Shown here: positions 16,249 through 22,154 of the stretch, in pieces
Layout of the letters: the number at the start of each line of letters is the position of its first letter
Numbering within the stretch: the first letter of the stretch is position 1
Assembly: GCA_025997935.1 (NCBI GenBank)
Contig: BNVG01000021.1
Location: forward strand, 1 to 22,154
Direction of reading: 5' to 3'
DNA length: 22,154 nt
Origin: Synergistales bacterium
GTDB lineage: Bacteria; Synergistota; Synergistia; Synergistales; Aminobacteriaceae
Position numbers and translations under genes: made by a program
The notes under the pieces: model-generated
What the model was told of the DNA's origin: nothing
The model's database searches: none
Seen by the model: only the letters and a program-made list of their open reading frames with translations

Positions 16249-17102
16249 GCATGGATAATCAAGCCCAGAAAGCCAAAGACAGCGCAAAAAAACTGCTTGC
16301 GGACGGCACTGTAAAGACGGTGATAGGTTACGCGGACGAGGGCGTGGACGGCCTCTGTGTGCCGGTGTTCATAACCGACGTAAAAGACGCCGATAGGCTT
16401 GTGTGGACTCGCCGCTCTGTTCCCAACTTGGCGAGTTATCTCATCGGGCGCAAGGAGAAGACGGCCATAATCGCGAAATCGTGCGATGTGCGCGCAATCG
16501 TCAACCTTGTGGTCGAGAATCAGGTCAAGCGCGACGACGTGTATATCATAGGCATGGACTGCCCGGGCATGACCGACCCAACGGGCGCGGTTTTGCACGC
16601 TTGCAAGGATTGCCGCGTGAACACCCCGCCGGTTTTTGACGAACGGATAGAAAACGCCGACGTGAAACCCGTCGCAACGCCAGATAGCAAAAACGCCGAA
16701 AGGGGTCTTGACGAAAACCTCGCGCGCTTTACCAAAGAGATGGAAAAGTGCATTCTTTGCTTTTCCTGTCGGCAGGCCTGTTATGGTTGCTATTGCCAAA
16801 CCTGTTTTATGGACAGGGGCGTACCGGACTGGCATCCCGAAAGCCCCGACATGGGCGCCAAGATGCTTTACCACTTGGGACGGGCCATGCACTTAGCTGG
16901 GCGTTGCGTGGAGTGCGGAGCCTGTGAAAACGCCTGTGCATCCGGCGTGGACGTGCGCTACCTCATCCGCGAAGTGACGGGTTTTGTAAACGAGCTTTAC
17001 GGATATGACGCCGGGTTATCCTTAGATGAAGAGTCCGCCATGCTCACGTACAAACCAGACGACAGGGAAGTGGGCTTTTTGGGAGGTGAAACACATGCCT
17101 GA
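16245..17102 (+). CDS. [4Fe-4S] dicluster protein with FrhB-like N-terminal domain (FlxB-like)
   Basis: The 285-residue product has an N-terminal ~130-residue domain (VIGYADEGVDGLCVPVF, AIIAKSCDVRAIVNLV, IGMDCPGM) resembling the F420-hydrogenase beta/dehydrogenase family N-terminal region. The second half is cysteine rich: CILCFSCRQAC at Cys169/172/175/179, then further cysteines at 182, 184 and 187, and a second cluster at Cys221/224/227/231 (CVECGACENAC). It has no membrane span. The ATG at 16245 has GGGGAGG nine bases upstream. Position between flxD- and flxA-like genes suggests it passes electrons from the NAD(P)H-oxidising subunit to MvhD. I am sure of the iron-sulfur nature; the name FlxB rather than FlxC is a guess. 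The last eight bases overlap the next gene. Confidence 0.8.
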   Translation: MSMDNQAQKAKDSAKKLLADGTVKTVIGYADEGVDGLCVPVFITDVKDADRLVWTRRSVPNLASYLIGRKEKTAIIAKSCDVRAIVNLVVENQVKRDDVYIIGMDCPGMTDPTGAVLHACKDCRVNTPPVFDERIENADVKPVATPDSKNAERGLDENLARFTKEMEKCILCFSCRQACYGCYCQTCFMDRGVPDWHPESPDMGAKMLYHLGRAMHLAGRCVECGACENACASGVDVRYLIREVTGFVNELYGYDAGLSLDEESAMLTYKPDDREVGFLGGETHA

Positions 17103-18081
17103 TGTAATCAAAAAAGAGATTATGAGGAAGCTCCTGACGAAGCTCGCCGAGGGTGGCGTATTGGTGGGGCCTGTGGACACCGGCAAAGTGGTGGAATACA
17201 AAAAAACCGACGCCGACGCTACGCTTATGGACGACCGCGTCTCCTACAAGTCCCCCAAGGAGTTTTACTTTCCGCAGACGGAAAAACTGCTCACGTTCTC
17301 AGGAGATGAGGCCGTCGAGAACATCGACGTGCCGCCTACGGTCATCTTTGGCGCCAAGTCCTGTGACTTGGAGGCGCTACGGGTGATGAGCGCGGTATTC
17401 ATGGAAGGTCGTTACGCCGACCCCTTCTTTGAGCGCCACATGGAGAAAAACATCATCATCGGGGTGGGTTGTAAAGCGAAGAAACCCGGCTGTTTTTGTG
17501 ATGAACTCGGGCTTGATATGGAGTTTTCGGATTTTTGCGATATTCTGCTGACCGATACGGGCGACGCTTACAAGGTCGAACATCTCTCCGAGAAAGGGAA
17601 AAGCGCGCTTTCAAAGTTGCCCGAGACCGCCGATGTGACATGCGACAATAAACGCACAGCCAAAAAACCGGAAGGTGATGCGATAGGGCTTTCCGCTGAT
17701 TTGGAAGACGCGGAGCTTTTCAGCGCCGTAGACTGGAGCGAATTGACGGCCACTTGTCAGGGCTGCGGCATGTGTACCTATATATGCCCCACCTGCCACT
17801 GCTTCGAGTTCAAAGACGTGTTAAAAGACGGCGATATTGAACGCTATCGCTGTTGGGACAGTTGCATCTACCCCAAGTTCACCCTGCACGCCTCCGGGCA
17901 CAACCCCAGAGCCAGCCGGGCCGACAGATACCGCCAGCGCGTGTTGCACAAGTATCTTTATGTGAAAAAGAACACCGGTTTCGCCGCCTGCACAGGCTGT
18001 GGTCGTTGTCTGCGAAGCTGTCCGGTGGGCGTGAATATCAAAAACGTGGCGAAAGCCGTTATGGAGGCGGTGGCCAAATGA
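17095..18081 (+). CDS. [4Fe-4S] dicluster electron-transfer protein (AsrA/HydB-like, FlxC-like)
   Basis: The ATG at 17095 follows GGGAGGTG by six bases, giving 328 residues. The N-terminal part has the family features GAKSCDLEALRVM, the acidic DPFFERH segment and CKAKKPGCFCDELG. The C-terminal third has two clusters: Cys221/224/227/231 (CQGCGMCTYICP, followed by CHCFEF) and Cys299/302/305/309 (CTGCGRCLRSCP). This is the Fer4_22 type layout shared by AsrA of anaerobic sulfite reductase and HydB of archaeal sulfhydrogenase. In both, the partner is a flavin/NAD(P)H subunit related to the next gene, so these two genes probably form a unit. There is no AsrC or hydrogenase here, so sulfite or hydrogen is not the substrate. 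Its end overlaps the next start by four bases. Confidence 0.85.
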   Translation: MPDVIKKEIMRKLLTKLAEGGVLVGPVDTGKVVEYKKTDADATLMDDRVSYKSPKEFYFPQTEKLLTFSGDEAVENIDVPPTVIFGAKSCDLEALRVMSAVFMEGRYADPFFERHMEKNIIIGVGCKAKKPGCFCDELGLDMEFSDFCDILLTDTGDAYKVEHLSEKGKSALSKLPETADVTCDNKRTAKKPEGDAIGLSADLEDAELFSAVDWSELTATCQGCGMCTYICPTCHCFEFKDVLKDGDIERYRCWDSCIYPKFTLHASGHNPRASRADRYRQRVLHKYLYVKKNTGFAACTGCGRCLRSCPVGVNIKNVAKAVMEAVAK

Positions 18082-18920
18082 GCAAGACGGAAAATCCATA
18101 TCTCCCCATGAAGGCGCGCATACAAAAGATAATCCAGGAGACCACCTCGCCCGAGCTCGACGTGAAGACCTACCGCCTGAGTTTTGAGGACGGGAGCGCC
18201 TTGGAGTTTATGCCCGGTCAATTTGTGGAGTTCAGCTTGCCGGGCATCGGCGAATGTCCCTTTGGCTTCGCGTCCTCCCCGCTGGACAAGGATTTCTTTG
18301 AGATAACCATCAAGCGTACCGGCAAGGTCACCGACAAAATTCACACCCTCAAAGAAGGCGATTTTGTGTGGATACGCGGGCCGTTTGGCAACACTTTTCC
18401 GGTGGAGAAGTTCGAGGGCAGCGACCTTCTGTTCATCGCCGGCGGCCTTGGGCTCGCGCCGTTGCGGCCCTTCATTCTGTACGCGCTTGACGACTCCAAT
18501 CGCAAAAAGTATGGTAAGGTAGATATGCTCTTGGCCGCCCGCACGAGCAAAGATCATTGCTTCGCCTACGAGTACGACGAGTGGCGAACGAAGGGCGCTG
18601 GAGTGAGCCAGACCATCGACAACTCGGAGCAGGGTTGGAGAGGTCTTGTTGGCTTTCCTCATAACTTGGTAAAGGATATGCAGTTTGATTTTTCTAAGTT
18701 ATACGCCTTTTTGTGTGGGCCGCCTATCATGATTAAATCCGTTCAGAAGTCGCTGATGGAGATGGGTATGCCTATCGATAGGCTCTACACCACACTTGAG
18801 ATGCGTATGACCTGTGGCGTAGGCAAGTGCGGCAAGTGCAATATAGGGCGTCAGTATGTCTGTGTGGACGGGCCGGTGTTCTGTATGGCCGAGCTCGCCG
18901 AAATGCCGACCGAGTATTAA
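18078..18920 (+). CDS. flxA: FAD/[2Fe-2S] NAD(P)H oxidoreductase subunit (FlxA-like)
   Basis: The 280-residue product belongs to the ferredoxin reductase/PyrK/AsrB/HydG family. The FAD domain has FMPGQFVEFSLPG and FGFASSPLDKDFF; the pyridine nucleotide domain has LLFIAGGLGLAPLRPF and the AFLCGPPIMI segment. A C-terminal [2Fe-2S] motif is formed by Cys246, 251, 254 and 262 (CGVGKCGKC), with the short last spacing seen in HydG and AsrB. The ATG overlaps the previous stop (ATGA) and has GGAGG upstream; longer in-frame readings lie inside the preceding gene. It should oxidise NADH or NADPH and feed the dicluster proteins and MvhD. NfnA of the bifurcating transhydrogenase belongs to the same family. 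It is the last gene of the operon before a 62-base AT-rich gap. Confidence 0.87.
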   Translation: MSKTENPYLPMKARIQKIIQETTSPELDVKTYRLSFEDGSALEFMPGQFVEFSLPGIGECPFGFASSPLDKDFFEITIKRTGKVTDKIHTLKEGDFVWIRGPFGNTFPVEKFEGSDLLFIAGGLGLAPLRPFILYALDDSNRKKYGKVDMLLAARTSKDHCFAYEYDEWRTKGAGVSQTIDNSEQGWRGLVGFPHNLVKDMQFDFSKLYAFLCGPPIMIKSVQKSLMEMGMPIDRLYTTLEMRMTCGVGKCGKCNIGRQYVCVDGPVFCMAELAEMPTEY

Positions 18921-18982
18921 AAAAAGTGTTTTTGGATTTAACTGTTTAGATTCAACTATCTTAGTGAAAATGAGGTGTTTTT

Positions 18983-20659
18983 ATGGCTTTTTTGTCTGAT
19001 ATTGAAATTGCGCAAAAAACGCAAATGAAGCCGATTTCTGAAATAGCGGCCGCCGTGGGCGTCGACGACAAGTACGTTGAAAATTACGGCAAGTACAAGG
19101 CCAAGGTCGACTACAAGTTGCTTGAGGATTTTAAGAATAAGCCCGACGGCAAGCTGATTTTGGTTACGGCTATCACTCCGACCCCGGCAGGCGAGGGCAA
19201 AACCACTACGACAGTCGGTTTGGCGGACGGACTTCGCAAAATAGGCAAAAAAGTTGTAGTGGCGCTCCGTGAGCCCTCCTTAGGGCCTGTCTTCGGGGTA
19301 AAAGGCGGCGCTGCCGGAGGCGGATACGCGCAGGTCGTCCCTATGGAGGACATCAACCTGCACTTCACGGGCGACTTTCACGCAATCGGCGCGGCTAATA
19401 ACCTGCTGGCCGCAATGCTCGATAACCATATATTCCAGGGGAACGCGCTTGGCATAGACACGCGCCGCATCACATGGAGACGCGCGGTGGACATGAACGA
19501 CCGTCAGCTGCGGTTTATTGCCGATGGGCTCGGCGGCAGAACCAACGGCGTTCCGCGTGAGGACGGATACGACATCACCGTGGCCTCTGAGGTTATGGCG
19601 GTTCTCTGTCTATCGAAAGACATCACGGATCTGAAAGCGCGCTGCTCGAGCATTATCGTCGGGTATGACAAGAACGAAAACCCCATAACCGCCGGACAAC
19701 TCAACGCCGGAGGCGCTATGGCGGCTCTTCTTAAAGACGCCCTCAAGCCCAATCTTGTTCAGACTCTTGAGGGAACTCCGTCGTTCGTCCACGGCGGGCC
19801 TTTCGCTAATATAGCCCACGGTTGCAACTCCATCATAGCGACGCGCATGGCTCTCAAACTCGGCGATTATGCCGTGACGGAGGCTGGCTTCGGCGGCGAC
19901 CTCGGCGCTGAGAAGTTCTTGGACATCAAGTGCCGCATGGCCAACTTGAAGCCAGCGGCGGTTGTGGTCGTTGCCACGGTACGCGCGCTGAAACATCACG
20001 GCGGCGTCGCAAAGGCCGACCTTGGCGTCCCGAACCTCGCGGCTTTGGAAAAGGGCTTGCCGAACCTTCTTCAGCACGTGGAGAACATGACAAAGGTGTA
20101 CGGTTTGCCGACGGTTGTGGCGATAAACCGCTTCCCGACCGATGACGAGAGCGAACTGAAATTAATCGAAGACAAGTGCAAGGCGCTTGGCGTCAACGTG
20201 GCGCTGAGCGAAGTGTGGGGCAAGGGCGGAGACGGCGGCATAGAGCTTGCCAAGGAGATAGTCAGACTCTGCGACCAGCCCAACAATTTCAACCAGTCCT
20301 ATCCGCTCGAGGCAAGCATCGAGGAAAAGCTGAGCGCGATAGTCAAAAAGGTGTATCACGGCGATTCCGTGGAGCTTACGGCGGGCGCGCGCAAGCAGTT
20401 GGAGCAGTTAGAGAAGCTCGGCTTCGGCAAACTGCCGATATGTATCGCCAAGACGCAGTACAGTTTCTCCGACGACCCGACGCTTCTTGGCGCGCCCAAG
20501 GGCTTTAGAGTGACCGTGCGTAACCTGAAAGTCTCCGCTGGAGCAGGGTTTATCGTTGCGCTTACGGGCGACATCATGACCATGCCCGGTCTGCCTAAGA
20601 TACCGGCGGCTGAGAAAATCGACGTGGACGCCTCCGGCAAGATCTCCGGATTGTTCTAA
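18983..20659 (+). CDS. fhs: Formate-tetrahydrofolate ligase
   Basis: The 558-residue product is a full-length formyl-THF synthetase. It has the P-loop [15 protein letters not shown] at residues 65-79, [20 protein letters not shown] near 97-116, [12 protein letters not shown], and a C-terminal [15 protein letters not shown] segment; all are family hallmarks. It activates formate with ATP to 10-formyl-THF, the first step of the methyl branch. GAGGTG (18971-18976) is the ribosome site. The 62 bases before it are AT rich and could hold a separate promoter, though no clear -35/-10 pair with good spacing is visible. The following gene fchA begins three bases after the stop, and it performs the next reaction. 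Confidence 0.97.
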   Translation: MAFLSDIEIAQKTQMKPISEIAAAVGVDDKYVENYGKYKAKVDYKLLEDFKNKPDGKLILVTAITPTPAGEGKTTTTVGLADGLRKIGKKVVVALREPSLGPVFGVKGGAAGGGYAQVVPMEDINLHFTGDFHAIGAANNLLAAMLDNHIFQGNALGIDTRRITWRRAVDMNDRQLRFIADGLGGRTNGVPREDGYDITVASEVMAVLCLSKDITDLKARCSSIIVGYDKNENPITAGQLNAGGAMAALLKDALKPNLVQTLEGTPSFVHGGPFANIAHGCNSIIATRMALKLGDYAVTEAGFGGDLGAEKFLDIKCRMANLKPAAVVVVATVRALKHHGGVAKADLGVPNLAALEKGLPNLLQHVENMTKVYGLPTVVAINRFPTDDESELKLIEDKCKALGVNVALSEVWGKGGDGGIELAKEIVRLCDQPNNFNQSYPLEASIEEKLSAIVKKVYHGDSVELTAGARKQLEQLEKLGFGKLPICIAKTQYSFSDDPTLLGAPKGFRVTVRNLKVSAGAGFIVALTGDIMTMPGLPKIPAAEKIDVDASGKISGLF

Positions 20660-20662
20660 GTC

Positions 20663-21304
20663 ATGGCGGAAACAACGGAATTTTCGGGACTGAGCTGTCG
20701 GGATTTTGTGGAGGTTTTGGCGTCGAAGGAACCTGTCCCGGGCGGCGGCGGCGCGGCGGCGCTGGTAGGGGCCATAGGTATGGCGCTCGGCAATATGGTG
20801 GGTAGCTTGACGCTCGGCAAGAAGAAATACGCCGACGTGCAGGACGACATCACGGCCCTCAAGGAAAAGGCCGACGCCATACAGGACGATCTCTTGGCTC
20901 TTATGCAAAGAGACGCCGAGGTCTTCAGGCCTCTTTCAAAGGCATACGGAATGCCGTTTGAGACCGAGGACGAGCGCGACGCTAAAAATCGCGTTATGGC
21001 CGAGGTGTTGAAGGATTGTTGCGCCGTGCCGCTTGAGATAATGAAGAAATGTTGCGAAGCCATCGACCTGATTAAGGGATTTGCGGACAAGGGCGCGGCT
21101 ATCGCCATAAGCGACGCCGGCTGCGGCGTTATCGCCTGCAAAGCGGCTTTGCAGGCGGCTTCCCTTAATGTCTTTATAAACACAAAATCCATGGCAGACC
21201 GTAAGCTCGCGGAGGAGAACAACAAACTCGCTAATGATATGTTGGCCTCTTACACGAAGCTGGCGGACGAGATTTTTGATTCTGTCGCGGCGAGGTTTCA
21301 ATAA
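20663..21304 (+). CDS. fchA: Methenyl-THF cyclohydrolase (FchA, cyclodeaminase family)
   Basis: The 213-residue product is in the formiminotransferase-cyclodeaminase fold family. Typical features are SCRDFVEVLASKEPVPGGGG near the N terminus, with AAALVGAIGMALGNMVG after it, and the C-terminal helical repeat ending in TKSMADRKLAEENN. It converts 10-formyl-THF to 5,10-methenyl-THF. No strong ribosome site precedes the ATG, which stands three bases after the fhs stop, so translation is probably coupled to fhs. A glutamate formiminotransferase domain is absent, so a role in histidine breakdown is less likely. Its presence agrees with the loss of cyclohydrolase residues in the FolD coded downstream. 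A terminator follows six bases after its stop. Confidence 0.92.
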   Translation: MAETTEFSGLSCRDFVEVLASKEPVPGGGGAAALVGAIGMALGNMVGSLTLGKKKYADVQDDITALKEKADAIQDDLLALMQRDAEVFRPLSKAYGMPFETEDERDAKNRVMAEVLKDCCAVPLEIMKKCCEAIDLIKGFADKGAAIAISDAGCGVIACKAALQAASLNVFINTKSMADRKLAEENNKLANDMLASYTKLADEIFDSVAARFQ

Positions 21305-21309
21305 TTTTA

Positions 21310-21338
21310 CGGGCGGCAATTTTGGCCGCCCGTTTTTT
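21310..21338 (+). terminator. Rho-independent terminator after fchA
   Basis: An eight-base GC stem (21310-21317, CGGGCGGC, with 21325-21332) closes a seven-base loop and is followed by six T (21333-21338). It stands six bases after the fchA stop and should end or reduce transcription before folD. Confidence 0.9.
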
Positions 21339-21347
21339 CGTGGACGC

Positions 21348-21369
21348 GGGCGACCGAGGTTGGTCGCCC
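21348..21369 (+). promoter_or_regulatory. Second hairpin in the folD leader
   Basis: A perfect eight-base stem (GGGCGACC at 21348-21355 with 21362-21369) encloses a six-base loop GAGGTT. No T tract follows, so it is not a normal terminator. It ends only seven bases before the folD ribosome site AAAGGGGTG (21377 on). It could protect the mRNA end, influence translation, or simply be part of the terminator zone. Confidence 0.5.
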
Positions 21370-21390
21370 ATGCTGAAAGGGGTGATATGA

Positions 21391-22154
21391 ATGGCTAAAC
21401 TGTTGGAGGGAAAGGCCGTCGTTTCCGCGCTGAAAGTCGCTCAACAGGCGGCGGTGGCCGAACTGGCAGGGAAGGGCGTAACGCCTACGCTCGGCATTAT
21501 ACGCGTAGGCGAACGAGAGGACGACATCGCCTACGAGCGCGGCGCCACTAAGCGCTGCGAATCGGTCGGTGTGGCTGTCAAGCAGTTTTTAATGCCCGCC
21601 GCGGCGACGCAGAAAGAACTTTTGGAACTTATAAGCGTAATCAACAACGACGCCTCAATTCATGGCGTGCTTCTGTTTCGTCCTCTCCCCAAGCAGATGG
21701 ACGAGAGCGTGATTTGCAATGCCCTCAGCCCCGAGAAGGACATCGACGGAATAACAGACGGCTCTATGGCCGGAGTTTTCACCGACAGGCGCAAGGGTTT
21801 CGCGCCATGTACGGCGCAGGCCTGTATGGCCATTCTCGACCATTTCGGAGTTGAACTCAAGGGAAAGAGAGTGACCGTTATAGGGCGAAGTTTGGTCATA
21901 GGAAAGCCCGTGGCGATGATGTTGATGGCCAAGAACGCTACCGTCACCATATGCCACACAAAGACAGTCGACATGCCGGCCGTCTGCCGCGAAGCGGAAG
22001 TTTTGATAGTGGCGGCGGGGCGCGCCAAAGTGGTCGATAAGAGCTATTTTTCGCCGGGACAGACCGTTATCGACGTAGGCATCAACGTGGACGAGGGCGG
22101 CAACCTGTGCGGCGACGTGAATTTTGAGCAGGCCGAGCCTATCGTAGGAGCCAT
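21391..22154 (+). CDS. folD: Methylene-THF dehydrogenase FolD, 3' end cut by the window
   Basis: The frame is open from the ATG at 21391 to the window end, giving 254 of about 280 residues. AAAGGGGTG lies upstream; an ATG at 21387 is in another frame. Family features include VGEREDDIAYERGATKRCE, PEKDIDGITDGSM, the Rossmann segment GKRVTVIGRSLVIGKPVAMM, and VIDVGINVDEGGNLCGDV. It should oxidise or reduce between 5,10-methenyl- and methylene-THF with NAD(P). The catalytic lysine of bifunctional FolD (human Lys56) aligns with Ala52, and the glutamine (human Gln100) with Phe96, while Tyr48 and the aspartate of DIDG remain. I infer a dehydrogenase without cyclohydrolase activity, consistent with fchA next door. 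A terminator and hairpin separate it from fchA. Confidence 0.95.
   Translation, partial: MAKLLEGKAVVSALKVAQQAAVAELAGKGVTPTLGIIRVGEREDDIAYERGATKRCESVGVAVKQFLMPAAATQKELLELISVINNDASIHGVLLFRPLPKQMDESVICNALSPEKDIDGITDGSMAGVFTDRRKGFAPCTAQACMAILDHFGVELKGKRVTVIGRSLVIGKPVAMMLMAKNATVTICHTKTVDMPAVCREAEVLIVAAGRAKVVDKSYFSPGQTVIDVGINVDEGGNLCGDVNFEQAEPIVGA

Noticed and set aside
17095..18920. Anaerobic sulfite reductase (AsrAB)
   Set aside because: No catalytic AsrC is present, and the context with MvhD, HdrA and MetVF fits an Flx-type electron input module better.
18921..18982. Possible terminator or promoter between flxA-like gene and fhs
   Set aside because: AAAAAGTGTTTTT forms only a weak five-base A/T hairpin, and TTGGAT with TATCTT has a 19-base spacer; neither is convincing.
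1..22154. CRISPR arrays, tRNA/rRNA genes, insertion sequences, attachment sites
   Set aside because: I saw no regularly spaced repeats, tRNA-like segment, transposase or integrase; the only long repeats are the chimeric pieces at the left end.

Overview
The window looks like the chromosome of a strictly anaerobic, probably acetogenic or lactate-fermenting bacterium. There is no respiratory-oxygen gene, the proteins are rich in iron-sulfur and flavin domains, and the methyl branch of the Wood-Ljungdahl pathway is nearly complete. The phylum cannot be fixed by reading; a Bacillota or Synergistota type organism would fit. Both ends cut genes: etfB at the left, folD at the right. The leftmost ~183 bases are not ordinary genomic order. 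They are a larA piece joined to an inverted glcD piece, both duplicated from 2-3 kb further on, which looks like an amplification or assembly chimera.

Region 1 (184-5931) is a lactate-use locus: etfB (3' end), etfA, a GlcD-type FAD lactate dehydrogenase, a LarA-type nickel-pincer lactate racemase and, convergent to them across a hairpin terminator, a LctP-type lactate permease. The gene content matches the lct operon of Acetobacterium woodii, whose Ldh-EtfAB complex oxidises lactate with NAD+ by consuming reduced ferredoxin (electron confurcation).

Region 2 (5932-6154) is an AT-rich divergent intergenic region with candidate operator repeats and a sigma70-like promoter. It is followed by a DUF3786 protein of unknown function.

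Region 3 (6836-18920) is ten tightly packed or overlapping genes on the + strand: a minimal HdrA, a degenerate HdrA fused to two ferredoxin clusters and an MvhD domain, MetV, MetF, HdrC, a 1492-residue HdrA-GltD-HdrA-HdrA giant, a free-standing MvhD (FlxD-like), two [4Fe-4S] dicluster proteins (FlxB/FlxC-like) and an FAD/NAD(P)H oxidoreductase with a [2Fe-2S] motif (FlxA-like). No HdrB is present. The natural reading is a methylene-tetrahydrofolate reductase (MetVF) wired through Hdr/Flx modules to pyridine nucleotides and probably ferredoxin, i.e. a candidate flavin-based electron-bifurcating complex larger than the HdrCBA-MvhD-MetVF complex of Moorella.

Region 4 (18983-22154) supplies the preceding steps: formate-THF ligase (fhs), methenyl-THF cyclohydrolase (fchA) and, after a terminator and a second hairpin, methylene-THF dehydrogenase (folD, cut by the window end). 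Together regions 3 and 4 carry formate to methyl-THF. No CODH/ACS, methyltransferase or hydrogenase catalytic subunit is in the window. FolD has lost two cyclohydrolase residues, which agrees with fchA being its neighbour.
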